In this document: in pieces, positions 17,644 to 26,916 of the stretch
How positions within the stretch are numbered: position 1 is the first letter of the stretch
Layout: every line of letters begins with the position of its first letter
NCBI GenBank assembly: GCA_021799495.1
Contig: JAJZAI010000004.1
Location: forward strand, 1 to 64,000
DNA: 64,000 bases
Source of the DNA: Deltaproteobacteria bacterium
GTDB taxonomy: Bacteria > Desulfobacterota > Binatia > Binatales > Binataceae
Reading direction: 5' to 3'
Position numbers and translations under genes: made by a program
The notes under the pieces: model-generated
Told to the model about the DNA's origin: nothing
What the model saw: the letters and a program-made list of their open reading frames with translations, nothing else
Databases searched by the model: none

Positions 17644-18399
17644 ATGCCGGCCGAGGAGTCCACGCCCGCGATCGTTCTGCGCGCGCGCGACTATTCCGAA
17701 TCCGATCGTATCGTCACGCTGCTCACGCGCGATTGCGGCAAGCTCGGCGGCATCGCCAAGGGCGCCAAATCCTCGCGTCGGCGCTTCGAACGCAAGCTCG
17801 AACCGCTCACCCATCTCACGCTGTTTTTTCGCCGCCGCCCCCACGGCGATCTGGTTTTCATCACCCGCGCCGAGCCGCCGCCCGCGCCGGCGCCGATTCT
17901 TGACGACGACCTCGGCAAGATCGCGCTCGCCAGCTATATCGCCGAACTGGCCGACGCGCTGACTGGCGAAGCCGCCGACTCCGCCGACGCCTATCTGATG
18001 GTGGCGCGCGCGTTCGACGCGCTCGGCCGATCGGGCGCGAGCGCCGCGATGCGCCAATCGTTCGAGCTCAATCTGTTGCGTGTCGCCGGGTTCGGTCTGG
18101 AATTCGCCCGCTGCCGGGTTTGCGGGAATTCGCCCTCCGAAGCGGGCGCCGCCGCCTATTTCGTGGTCGCGCGCGGCGGCGTGGTGTGCGCGCGATGCCG
18201 CGCGCATGCTCCCGAAGGCGCGGTGCGCCTGTCGCCCGCGAACGCCGCGGCGATGGCTGAACTCGCGGGCGCGCCGGTCGAGGACGCCGCCCGGATGACG
18301 GACGCTGGCGCCGAGGGCGCGCTGGCGCTCGCGCGTTTTCTTGGTTCGATTCTTGACCGCCGGTTGCGTTCGGCCGCTTTGCTCGATTCGCTGATGTGA
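17644..18399 (+). CDS. recO: DNA repair protein RecO
   Basis: A 251-residue recombination mediator that helps load RecA on SSB-coated gaps with RecR. The N-terminal OB fold (AIVLRARDYSESDRIVTLLTRDCGKL and GAKSSRRRFERKLEPLTHL) and the C-terminal zinc site (CRVCG near residue 156 and CARCR about 25 residues later) are both present and normal. It sits 7 bases behind the AAA ATPase gene, so the pair is probably one transcript. Confidence 0.92.
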   Translation: MPAEESTPAIVLRARDYSESDRIVTLLTRDCGKLGGIAKGAKSSRRRFERKLEPLTHLTLFFRRRPHGDLVFITRAEPPPAPAPILDDDLGKIALASYIAELADALTGEAADSADAYLMVARAFDALGRSGASAAMRQSFELNLLRVAGFGLEFARCRVCGNSPSEAGAAAYFVVARGGVVCARCRAHAPEGAVRLSPANAAAMAELAGAPVEDAARMTDAGAEGALALARFLGSILDRRLRSAALLDSLM

Positions 18400-18429
18400 C
18401 GGATTAGGGAAGGAACGGAATGGCCGGGA

Positions 18430-19047
18430 CTAACCGCCGGCTTCGGAAACCGATCCGTCCTCGCCGCCGATTATGCGCGGCGGCCCGAAACGCCCGTTTT
18501 CGTGCTCGATCAGCACGATCCCGCAGTTGGGCGGCAGATGCGCGCCGTGCCATTGGCCGGTCACGTGCGCCCACATCGAAAGCATCACTCCGCCGTGACT
18601 CACGATCACGATTTCGTCGTCGGGATGGCGGGCGCGAATCCCGTCGATCGCGCCAACCACGCGGCGCCGGACGTCGTCGTAGCTCTCGCCGCGCTCCGGA
18701 CGCCACATCCATCCCTGCGCCGCGTCATACGCCGGGTCGCGCTTAACCATTTCGCGCAGCACGTCGTACGATTCGCCCTTGAGCACGCCGAGGTCGCGCT
18801 CGTGAAGGTCGTGCACGACTTCGATTTCCAGTTCCAGCGCCGCGCCGATTATTTCGCTGGTCTGGCGCGCCCTGCGGAACGGACTGGAAATCAGCTTGAC
18901 CGGGCGGAAGCGCTCGGCGATTTGCAGCGCCGCGCCGCGCGCCTGTTCGCGCCCCAAATCCGTCAGCGGCACATCGGGAGAAATCGTGAAGCGGCGATCG
19001 CGGTTGCCCTCGCTTTCGCCATGACGGACCATGATCAATTTGCCCAT
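18430..19047 (-). CDS. Histidine phosphatase (phosphoglycerate mutase-like) family protein
   Basis: About 205 residues. The phosphohistidine motif is MVRHGES at the N terminus; the second catalytic histidine is in VIVSHGGVM. PFRRARQTSEI and ERDLGVLKGESYD match broad-specificity phosphatases (CobC/GpmB-like). I use the ATG at 19047; a GTG at 19080 would overlap the stop of the upstream gene and is also possible. The tail after residue 190 is Gly/Glu-rich. The substrate is unknown. Confidence 0.85.
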   Translation of the reverse strand: MGKLIMVRHGESEGNRDRRFTISPDVPLTDLGREQARGAALQIAERFRPVKLISSPFRRARQTSEIIGAALELEIEVVHDLHERDLGVLKGESYDVLREMVKRDPAYDAAQGWMWRPERGESYDDVRRRVVGAIDGIRARHPDDEIVIVSHGGVMLSMWAHVTGQWHGAHLPPNCGIVLIEHENGRFGPPRIIGGEDGSVSEAGG

Positions 19048-19072
19048 CGGTCGCCGTCTTTCCCGCCCGGTT

Positions 19073-19645
19073 TCAATCACACGCGCAGTTTGAGCAACGC
19101 TGGAGCTGCGCCTGGGTCGAAAAGTTGAATGCGCCAGGCATTGTCAGCAACTGCGGGTTCGCCATTCCGAACGGCTGCGCTCCCGGCAGGATCGGCGGCT
19201 CCGCCACGCCGAACGCATTTTGCATTGGTCCGAATACGTTGGGGTTCATGAATGGCGATTCCGGCGCCCTGGTTTCATTGTACGTCAGGCAAGCCTTGAG
19301 CGCCGATTGCCGCGCGTTGAAGTAGCTCGGCGCCGTCACCTGTCCCATCCAGTTTGTGTGTGACGCCGGGCCGTAGCAAGTGCAACTGAAGCTGCGGGCG
19401 GACGGCGTTGGCGAGGCCGCAACGGGGGTGGGCACAGGGGCCAGCGACGGCTGGATCGCCGTGGTGATTGGAGCGGGCAACTGCGCCGGCGCCGCCGGCG
19501 GCGGCACGGGCGCGACCAGCGGGTTCGGGGTCGGGAGCTGCGCCCAGACCAGCGCCCAGCGCTGTGGTCCAAGTCCGATCAAAAACGCCAGGGCAATCGC
19601 CGCCGTCGCGGCCAACTTCAGAATAAACCGCAATTTTTTCGCCAT
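19073..19645 (-). CDS. Secreted proline-rich protein with cysteine pairs, unknown function
   Basis: A 190-residue protein I do not recognise. It starts with a lysine-rich n-region and a hydrophobic core (LKLAATAAIALAFLIGLG) followed by a likely cleavage or anchor site. A Pro/Ala/Thr-rich linker of about 50 residues leads to SFSCTCYGPASHTNWMGQV, an ALKACLTYNE segment and a final CSNCACD. The five to six cysteines suggest disulfides or a metal site in the periplasm. It ends overlapping or touching the phosphatase gene. The TolC-type channel gene diverges from it 215 bases away. Confidence 0.55.
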   Translation of the reverse strand: MAKKLRFILKLAATAAIALAFLIGLGPQRWALVWAQLPTPNPLVAPVPPPAAPAQLPAPITTAIQPSLAPVPTPVAASPTPSARSFSCTCYGPASHTNWMGQVTAPSYFNARQSALKACLTYNETRAPESPFMNPNVFGPMQNAFGVAEPPILPGAQPFGMANPQLLTMPGAFNFSTQAQLQRCSNCACD

Positions 19646-19666
19646 GCCGGAACGGCCGGCCCGCCG

Positions 19667-19695
19667 TGGAGCCTGCCGGAGCCTTTGGCTATAAT
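19667..19695 (+). promoter_or_regulatory. Possible sigma-70 promoter for the TolC-family gene
   Basis: A perfect -10 TATAAT lies at 19690-19695, with a weak -35 (TGGAGC) 17 bases upstream. It reads toward the outer-membrane channel gene whose start is at 19861. Predicted from sequence only. Confidence 0.35.
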
Positions 19696-19860
19696 CTCGC
19701 CGCTACCGGGTTGCAAGCGTCCCTCGGACGGAAACTCAGCGACGGCCGCCACGGCTACGCGCCGGGCCGGTTCCTTCCATGAGCGCTTTGCGCTAATTGG
19801 TTCAGTCGAAAAGATTCCGCTTCCCGCCGGCGGCCCGGTTATGAAGGAGGCTCTCGCACG

Positions 19861-21762
19861 ATGTCACGAAGGATATATGCACTGCCCGCGCTGATCGCCG
19901 CATTGGTATGGCTGGCGAACGCCACGCCGGCGCGCGCTCAATATAAATCGTCGTCGATGTACGGCACGGCCGGCGTCCAGGCTCCGTCGGTCAGCGGCCA
20001 GACGATTCCCTCGACCATTCCGCAGGGCGAGATGGCGCTGCCGCAGGTGAATGTTCCGGCGAACGCGGCCAACCAATTCGAACGCAACGCGATTCTTTCG
20101 CTTCCGGACATGTTCGCGCGCCAGTGGAACCCGGCCGAGGAGGTTCCGCCCGAATCTCTGATCAGCGAACGCTATCTGCGTTCCGCCGATAATTCCGCCC
20201 GCCTGATTTCGCTCAAGGAAGCGGTTTATATCGCGATTCACAACAATCCGGCGCTGCGGGCCGTGGAGCTCGATCCGATCGCCGCGACCGAGGGCGTGCG
20301 CGCCGCGAACGCCGTCTTCGATCCGGACCTGACCTCGCAGCTCGACACGTCCAAGGACGTTTCGCCCGTAACGTCTCCATTTCAAGCCCCCGGCTTCCTT
20401 TACTACGCGCAGAAGTTTTACGACTGGAATTTCGCGGTTAACAAGGTTTCGGCTATTACCAACGGCACCCTTGGCATCACGTTCAACAACAACCGGACCT
20501 ATACGAATTCGGTGTTCTCCTCGGTCAACCCGCTCTACCAGCCGACGCTCGAAGCCTCGCTGGTGCAGCCGCTGATGCGCAATTTCGGCGTCGATTTCGC
20601 CACGATCAACGTGCGGCTCGCCGAATCGGCGCAGCGCAGCACGCAATGGAGCTACGGTTCGGCGCTCCAGGATTTCGTGCAGCGCATCGGCAATGACTAT
20701 TGGGCGGTGGTCGGCGCCAAGGAAAATCTGCAAGTCGCCGAGTCCGCGCTGAAATTCAATTCCGATCTGGTTCGCGTCAACCGGGTCAGCGTCCAGGTCG
20801 GCACGCTCGCGCCGATCGATCTGCAGGAGGCGCAATCCGCCGCCGCGACTGCCGAGGCCAACGTTTACGCCGCCGAGGCGGCGCTCAAGAGCTCGCGCTC
20901 CCAGTTGCGGCAGGACGTGATGCTCAATCCCGCCGGCACTTTCCTGCCGGAGAACGTGGAACCCTCCGACCAGCCGAATCCAAAGCGCGAGATCAACGAC
21001 GATGAAGAGGCCGCGCTCGAAAAAATGGTCGAATACAGCCCGCAGTTGGCCGGGATGCGCGAGGCGATTCGGACCGCGATGCTGCAGGTGAAGTATCAGG
21101 AAAACCAGATGCTGCCGCAACTGAATCTGGGCACGGAGTTCGGCGTCACCGCCGTGACCGGCTCAACTCCGTGCGTGAGCAATTTCGGCCAGCCGGGCGC
21201 CAACTGCGACGTTTCCGGAACTACGGTGGCGCCGGGAAAACTCAACGGCGTGAAGCTTCCGTTCGGCGGAACCTACGGCGACGCGCTCAACAAAATGCTG
21301 AGCGCTTCCTTTTACAATTACGCCGCCGTGATCACGTTCGAGATGCCGCTGGATAACGCCGCGGCCAAGGCCGCCCTTGCCCAGTCGCGCGTAGTCTACG
21401 AGCAGGCGCGCCTGCAGTATCGCGCGGCGCTCAATCAGGCGGTCACGGCGATCGAAGCGGCCCTCGCCAATCTGGAAGCCGATGTGAAACGCGCCGAAGC
21501 GACCCGCGAGGCGACCTATTTCGCCGAAAAGTCCCTGCGCGACGAGCAGGTGCGGTTCCGGGTCGGAATGGCGACGACGCACGACTTGCTGCAATACCAG
21601 AGCGAGCTGGTCACCGCGCAAGGCAATCAGGTCTCGGCCAATATCGATCTTGAGAACGCGCGGCTCGCGCTGCGGTACGCCGAAGGCACGCTGCTGCGGG
21701 CGTTCGATATCAATTTCGCGGTGCAGGATCCGCGCGAGCGGCCGTGGTACGCGCGCTTTTGA
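19861..21762 (+). CDS. TolC-family outer-membrane channel protein
   Basis: A 633-residue exporter channel. A signal peptide ends ANATPARAQ. Long coiled-coil segments rich in alanine and glutamine follow (ANVYAAEAALKSSRSQLRQD; AALNQAVTAIEAALANLEADVKRAEATREATYFAEKS), ending with the family's LLQYQSELVTAQGNQVSANIDLENARLALRYAEG. The Shine-Dalgarno AAGGAGG at 19843-19849 confirms the ATG. It is longer than typical TolC (about 470 residues) owing to an N-terminal extension of about 90 residues and a cysteine-containing insert near residue 440. No RND pump or ABC partner is adjacent, so the cargo is unknown. Confidence 0.85.
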   Translation: MSRRIYALPALIAALVWLANATPARAQYKSSSMYGTAGVQAPSVSGQTIPSTIPQGEMALPQVNVPANAANQFERNAILSLPDMFARQWNPAEEVPPESLISERYLRSADNSARLISLKEAVYIAIHNNPALRAVELDPIAATEGVRAANAVFDPDLTSQLDTSKDVSPVTSPFQAPGFLYYAQKFYDWNFAVNKVSAITNGTLGITFNNNRTYTNSVFSSVNPLYQPTLEASLVQPLMRNFGVDFATINVRLAESAQRSTQWSYGSALQDFVQRIGNDYWAVVGAKENLQVAESALKFNSDLVRVNRVSVQVGTLAPIDLQEAQSAAATAEANVYAAEAALKSSRSQLRQDVMLNPAGTFLPENVEPSDQPNPKREINDDEEAALEKMVEYSPQLAGMREAIRTAMLQVKYQENQMLPQLNLGTEFGVTAVTGSTPCVSNFGQPGANCDVSGTTVAPGKLNGVKLPFGGTYGDALNKMLSASFYNYAAVITFEMPLDNAAAKAALAQSRVVYEQARLQYRAALNQAVTAIEAALANLEADVKRAEATREATYFAEKSLRDEQVRFRVGMATTHDLLQYQSELVTAQGNQVSANIDLENARLALRYAEGTLLRAFDINFAVQDPRERPWYARF

Positions 21763-21780
21763 GGCTTGGGGCGCCGCGCT

Positions 21781-24700
21781 TCAGCGAAATACGATTTCGA
21801 CGCTGCCGAGATAATCGGCAAGGCGCGAGATCTCGCGTCTGGCGTCCTCGATCCCGCCGTTCAGCGCGGCGGCCTCGAGCGCGGCGCCGATCCGCGTCAG
21901 TTCGTCGAAGCCATAGCTGCCGCCTTCGCCTTTTATTTTGTGCGCGATCGCCGCGATCGCCGCGAAGTCCGCGCCTTCGATCGCGGAGCGCAGCCGCGCC
22001 GCGTCCGCGCGCTTGTGGTCGATGAAGGCCGGCGCGAGATCGCGCAAATCGGCGTCAATTTCCACGATCGTGCGTTTGCCTTGTTCCATGGCTGCTCCCA
22101 GGTGGCCGTCGCCGGCGGTTCCGGGACTGGCTTTTGCGCAAACCCCGGAGCCGGCGGCGGCGATGGCCGCGATCAACGTGGCGCGCTTGGCCGGTTTCGA
22201 TACGTGCCCGTCGCAGCCGGCGGCGCGGCTCCGGCGCACCGCTTCGTCCAGGGCCGACGCGGTCAACGCGATAATCGGCGTCCGTTGGCGTCCGGTCTCG
22301 CGCTCCCACGCCCGAATCGCCCGCGTGGCCTCGATACCGTCCACCACCGGCATCTGGAGATCCATCAGGAGCAAGTCGTAGTTAGCGCGTTTGACCGCCT
22401 CGATCGCCGCGGCGCCGTTTTCGGCGACGTCGATCTCGTATGGCAGCGCTTTCAGGAACGCCCGCACCAAAACCCGGTTGTCGGAGGAGTCGTCGGCGAG
22501 CAGGATTTTGAGCGGCCGCGGATTCGCCGTTCGTTCCGCGTCCATGTCCATTTGCGGGACCGCTGACGCGCCTTGAACGCCCCGGCCGGGCGGAGCGATG
22601 GCGCGTCCGGCCGCGCAGGCCAGCGCGATTTCAAATTCCCTGCGTTTCGCCGGTTTCACCACCCACGCACATCGCCGCTCCGGTCCGATTCCGATTCTTT
22701 CCAATTCCGCCAGATCGGCGCGCATCGAGTCGGTGGCGAGCGCCGCGACAATTCCCGGAGCGCCCGCGCCGAGCGCGCGAATCTCGCGGATGAATTCGGA
22801 CAGCGCGCGCGAGTCGCCGGCGCGGGGCGCGCGGCCGAACACCACGCCCGCGTAGGGCGCATTCGCGGCGGCGGCGCGGCTGACGGCCTCAAGCGCCGCG
22901 CCGGTCGCCGCGCTGTCGGCCGTTTCGGCTCCGCAATCCGCGATTAGCGCCGCGAGCGCGAGGCGTTCGCGCGGATGGTCGTCGGCGGCCAGCCACCGGC
23001 CGCCGCACAGCGGCCGCGGGCCGGCCGGCGTCCCGGAAATCGCGCTTTCGTCCAGCTCGAACGGGATGTCGCAAACGAATTCGCTGCCTTCGCCCGGCGT
23101 GCTTGTAACGCTGATCGCGCCGCCCATCAGTTCGACCAGGCGTTTTACGATCGCCAAGCCGAGGCCGCTGCCGCCGAAGCGCCGGGCCGTGGACGAATCG
23201 CCCTGCGTGAAAGCCGAAAAAATCGCGTCGAGTTGCGCGGGCGCGATGCCTATTCCCGTATCGCGCACGCGGAAGCGCCAGAGTCCCGGCGAGTTCTCCG
23301 CGGCCGGGCCGGCCGTGACTTCCACTTCGCCGCGCGCGGTGAATTTGATCGCGTTGCCGGCCAGATTCACCATCACCTGCCGCAGCCTGAGCGCGTCGCC
23401 GATCACGAGCGCGCGAACGTGCGGCGCGATCCGTCCGATCAGTTCAAGGCCTTTTTCGTGCGCGCGCAGCGCCAGCATCTCGAGCACCTTTTCCACCGTT
23501 TCGCCCGGATCGAACGGGGCGCGCTCCAGATTGACCCGGCCGCTTTCGATTTTCGCCAGATCCAGCACGTCATTGATCAGGTCGAGCAGCGCGTCGCCGT
23601 TGTTGCGCATGGTTTCAAGATAGCGGCGCTGTTCGTCGTTCAATGGGGTTTCCGAAAGCAGCTCCGCCATGCCCAATATCGCGTTCATCGGCGTGCGGAT
23701 TTCGTGCGACATGCTGGAGAGAAATTCCGACTTCGCGTTCGACGCGGCCAGCGCCGCCTCCCGCGCGGCGATCAGTTCGCGTTCGGCGAGTTTGCGTTCG
23801 CTGATATCGTGCGCGATCGTGATCACACGCAGCTCATCGTTGACGTCGGCGACCGCGGCGGACATCAGGTAGAGCGTGACGCGGCCGTCGCGATGGCGCA
23901 GCAGGCCCTCGAAGTCGCGCACTTCACCGTCGCGCAATAGCAATTGAACAAATTCGCGCCACTGATCGCGATCGGCCCAGACGTTAAGTTCGCTCGGAGT
24001 TCGTCCGAGCGCTTCGTCCGGTCCGTAACCGGTGATTTCGGTGAAGCTCCGATTCATCCGCATCAGCCGCCCGCTGCCGAAATCGGTCAGCGCGATCGCA
24101 TCCACGCTCGCGTCGAACACGTTGCGCAGCGTCATTTCGCTTTCCTGCAGCAGCGCCTGCGCCGCCTCGCGGTCGTTGATTTCCTGGCGCAGGCGGCTCT
24201 CCGTCTCGCGCAGCGCCGCGACCTGGCGCGACAGCTCTTCGCGCGCGCCGCGCAGCTCGCCTTCGGTCCGTTTGAGTTCGGTAATTTCGTGGCCGATCGT
24301 AATGATGCACGGCTCTTCGCCAATGCGGGCGACCACCGCGGTTGCCAGATGCGGAATCAGCCGACCATCCTTGTTCCGCAGCGTCATCTCCATGTCCGGC
24401 ACGCGCCCATCGGTGCGCAGCCGGCGCATGTATTCGCGCAGTTCGCCGCGATTCGCCCAAATTCCCAGCTCTTCCGCCGACCGTCCGATCGCTTCGCCGT
24501 GCGTGTATCCGCTGATCGCCAGGAAGCTGCGGTTGCATTCGATAAACCGGCCGTCGGAAAGCCGCGAAATCGCGATCGTGTCGAGGCTCGCTTCGAAAAC
24601 TTGGCGCAGCATGGATTCATTTTGGCTCAAGCGCGCGAGCGCTTGTTCGCGCTTGTCAACGACGTGTTCACGTTCCGCGATTTCGGCGGCGTGCGCCCGA

Positions 24701-25365
24701 TGGCTGCGCATAATGGCGTCGATTCGAGCGTCGCGCTCGGCGCGGTTGCGTTCGCCCAGCAGAGTCGCGCAAAAGGCGACGCCAAGTGCGGTAATCGGCA
24801 AAAGCCAATGATAGATGTGTTGGGGCGGACCCGCCGCGATCGCGATCGCGCCCGCCACAGTAAGCGCAATCTGCCAACGCGCGTCCCATGGAACCAGCGC
24901 CGCGGCGCCGAACACGCAAATTGTCACCGTCAGCACTATCGGCTCGGTTTGTCCCGTGCTTCGCGCCAGCATCGCGGTCAGCGCAAATATCAGGCACGCC
25001 GCCGCGAGCATCAATTGACGCCGAAAGCGCGCGAGCGCGGATGCTCCAAACAAGAAAATAAAGGCCGCTATATCAATAATCAGCAGCAGATGGAGCGCTA
25101 CGACCATCGGCGTTTTCTGGCCGAACCGGATCAGGTCGATTGCCAGATACGCCGCTTCCATCAGCAGCATCACGATGGCCGCGGCGCGTACGAACCGGAT
25201 GGTCCAGCGCTCGCAAGCTTCGGTCGTTGTCGCCGGCAAAACGGGCGAAGCCGCCGGGAAATGCGGTTGCTGCCGATCGGGGGCGCTTGTCGGCGCGATT
25301 CGAGCTTGATGAGGCGCGCCGGAGCGCGTCGCGAGGTCTTCGTGGGATGTGGCGTTCAGGTCCAT
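21781..25365 (-). CDS. Hybrid sensor histidine kinase with two PAS domains, pseudo-receiver, receiver and HPt
   Basis: A 1194-residue membrane kinase with a complete phosphorelay. Order: about six transmembrane helices (residues 50-190), a coiled coil, two PAS domains (about 260-370 and 400-520), HisKA with SHEIRTPMN (phospho-His near 553), a catalytic domain with N, G1 (DTGIGIA) and G2 (GGSGLGLAIVKRL) boxes, and a degenerate receiver that lacks the phospho-Asp. These are followed by a normal receiver (LLMDLQMP, Asp near 1000) and a C-terminal HPt domain (HKIKGEGGSYGF, His near 1141). The presence of HPt predicts transfer to a separate response regulator; none is adjacent. A TATATT box at 25441-25446 on the minus strand may be its -10. 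Confidence 0.9.
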   Translation of the reverse strand: MDLNATSHEDLATRSGAPHQARIAPTSAPDRQQPHFPAASPVLPATTTEACERWTIRFVRAAAIVMLLMEAAYLAIDLIRFGQKTPMVVALHLLLIIDIAAFIFLFGASALARFRRQLMLAAACLIFALTAMLARSTGQTEPIVLTVTICVFGAAALVPWDARWQIALTVAGAIAIAAGPPQHIYHWLLPITALGVAFCATLLGERNRAERDARIDAIMRSHRAHAAEIAEREHVVDKREQALARLSQNESMLRQVFEASLDTIAISRLSDGRFIECNRSFLAISGYTHGEAIGRSAEELGIWANRGELREYMRRLRTDGRVPDMEMTLRNKDGRLIPHLATAVVARIGEEPCIITIGHEITELKRTEGELRGAREELSRQVAALRETESRLRQEINDREAAQALLQESEMTLRNVFDASVDAIALTDFGSGRLMRMNRSFTEITGYGPDEALGRTPSELNVWADRDQWREFVQLLLRDGEVRDFEGLLRHRDGRVTLYLMSAAVADVNDELRVITIAHDISERKLAERELIAAREAALAASNAKSEFLSSMSHEIRTPMNAILGMAELLSETPLNDEQRRYLETMRNNGDALLDLINDVLDLAKIESGRVNLERAPFDPGETVEKVLEMLALRAHEKGLELIGRIAPHVRALVIGDALRLRQVMVNLAGNAIKFTARGEVEVTAGPAAENSPGLWRFRVRDTGIGIAPAQLDAIFSAFTQGDSSTARRFGGSGLGLAIVKRLVELMGGAISVTSTPGEGSEFVCDIPFELDESAISGTPAGPRPLCGGRWLAADDHPRERLALAALIADCGAETADSAATGAALEAVSRAAAANAPYAGVVFGRAPRAGDSRALSEFIREIRALGAGAPGIVAALATDSMRADLAELERIGIGPERRCAWVVKPAKRREFEIALACAAGRAIAPPGRGVQGASAVPQMDMDAERTANPRPLKILLADDSSDNRVLVRAFLKALPYEIDVAENGAAAIEAVKRANYDLLLMDLQMPVVDGIEATRAIRAWERETGRQRTPIIALTASALDEAVRRSRAAGCDGHVSKPAKRATLIAAIAAAGSGVCAKASPGTAGDGHLGAAMEQGKRTIVEIDADLRDLAPAFIDHKRADAARLRSAIEGADFAAIAAIAHKIKGEGGSYGFDELTRIGAALEAAALNGGIEDARREISRLADYLGSVEIVFR

Positions 25366-25566
25366 TTAAGCGCGCACGGCGAGACCTCTATCTTCGCAAC
25401 CTGCGGAAGCCAGGTCGATTCCCGACTTCATAGTCTTGGCAATATAGCAAGCCGGATGCCGTTGCGGATCGCGAAAATTCGGGTTCGGCCGCCTATCCGA
25501 CAGGATTTGAACAGAAATTTTCCCTATTAAGCGCAGGATACATGGTCGGGCATTGTAGTTCGCGGA

Positions 25567-25585
25567 TGCGACAACCGTTGTCGCA
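25567..25585. promoter_or_regulatory. Perfect 8-bp inverted repeat TGCGACAA-ccg-TTGTCGCA
   Basis: A 19-base perfect dyad in the 274-base gap between the PLP-lyase stop (25640) and the hybrid kinase start (25365), both on the minus strand. There is no T tract after it on either strand, so an operator for the kinase promoter is more likely than a terminator. Apart from the TATATT box noted in the kinase entry, I see nothing else in this gap. Confidence 0.4.
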
Positions 25586-25639
25586 ATTTGAGACCTGTAG
25601 CGAACTGCTCGCGGTTCGCGTCCGCGCGCGTTTTAGCGG

Positions 25640-26809
25640 TCAACAGGCCTCAAGCGCCGCGGCGAGATCCTCGAGCAGATCGTCAACCGCTTCCAGGCCG
25701 ATGGACAGGCGAATCAGGCCATCGCTTATGCCGGCGCGGTCGCGTTCCTCGCGGGGCATCCCGGAATGCGACGTCGTCGCCGGCCGCGTGATCAAGCTCT
25801 CGACGCCGCCGAGGCTGGGCGCGCTGATCGGCAGCGTCAGATTCGCGATGAACGCGTCGGCGGCGCCGACGCCGCCGCGCAATTCGAAACTCAGCATCCC
25901 GCCGCAGCCGTCGAACAGCTCGCGTGCGCGGGCGTGATCGGGATGGCTTTCCAGGCCCGGATAGTTGACCCGCGAAACCTTCGCGTGGCCCGCCAGAAAG
26001 CGCGCGACCGCGCCGGCGGTCTGGTTCTGATGGCGCACGCGGACGCCCAGGGTTTTCATTCCGCGATGCATCAGGAAGCAGGCGTGCGGATCGAGCGAAC
26101 CGCCAAGCCGCGCGGCGGTGCGGGAGATTCGCCCAATCAAATCGGCGCGGCCGATTATGGCGCCGGCGACGATATCGGAATGGCCCCCCAGATACTTCGT
26201 CGCGCTGTGAATCGACAGGTCGAAACCGGCCTCGGCGGGACGGAAATTGATCGGACTGGCGAAGGTGTTGTCGATGATCGCGATCAGGCCGTGCGCGTGT
26301 GCGAAACTCACCGCGGCGCGCAAATCCGCCACCCGCATCAGCGGGTTCGATATCGTCTCGACGTGGAACGCGCGGGTCTTCGGCGTGAGCGCGCGCGGCC
26401 ATGTTTCCGGCGCGCCGCCATCGACAAAATCCACGCCCAGGCCAAAGCGCTGGAATTCGTGGCGCATCAGGTCGTGCGTGCCGCCATACAGGCAATCCTG
26501 CGCGATCATCCGGTCGCCCGTGTCCATCAGGGTCATCAGCGTGGCCGTAATCGCCGCCATCCCGCTCGCCAGCACCAGCGCGGCCTCGGCGTTTTCGATC
26601 GCGGCGAGTTTGCGATGCAGCGCGTCGTGGTTCGGCGTATTGCTGAGCCGGATATAGCGCAGCGCGTGATAGTCGGTCTCGCCGCGATAGGCAAAAGTCG
26701 AGGACTGGAAGATCGGCATGCTGACGGCGCCTTCGATCAATGGATCGGGTTCGCCGGCATGAATCAATCGGGTGTCGATACCGCGCATCGGACGCTTCAT
26801 CGCCTTCAT
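25640..26809 (-). CDS. Cys/Met metabolism PLP-dependent lyase (cystathionine beta-lyase-like)
   Basis: About 389 residues of the trans-sulfuration family. RGIDTRLIHAGEPDP is the N-terminal signature, DNTFASPINFRPAEAGFDLSIHS the central one, and HSATKYLGGHSD contains the PLP-lysine. The motif LASGMAAITATLMTLM binds the cofactor phosphate. Family members include cystathionine gamma-synthase, beta- and gamma-lyases and methionine gamma-lyase; the LYGGTHDLMRHEFQRFGL stretch fits MetB/MetC-type enzymes but does not fix the reaction. Start candidates are ATG at 26809, 26800 and 26788; GGGGGA is best spaced for 26800. It is divergent from thiO. Confidence 0.85.
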   Translation of the reverse strand: MKAMKRPMRGIDTRLIHAGEPDPLIEGAVSMPIFQSSTFAYRGETDYHALRYIRLSNTPNHDALHRKLAAIENAEAALVLASGMAAITATLMTLMDTGDRMIAQDCLYGGTHDLMRHEFQRFGLGVDFVDGGAPETWPRALTPKTRAFHVETISNPLMRVADLRAAVSFAHAHGLIAIIDNTFASPINFRPAEAGFDLSIHSATKYLGGHSDIVAGAIIGRADLIGRISRTAARLGGSLDPHACFLMHRGMKTLGVRVRHQNQTAGAVARFLAGHAKVSRVNYPGLESHPDHARARELFDGCGGMLSFELRGGVGAADAFIANLTLPISAPSLGGVESLITRPATTSHSGMPREERDRAGISDGLIRLSIGLEAVDDLLEDLAAALEAC

Positions 26810-26916
26810 TCCCCCGCGCGCGCCTGAGCCGGAGCGCGTTTTGCCTGCTCGATGGAATACCCCGGCGCGCGCGGCTAAGCTAGCGAATGAACTGACGGCG
26901 GGCGGGATCATTTGAC

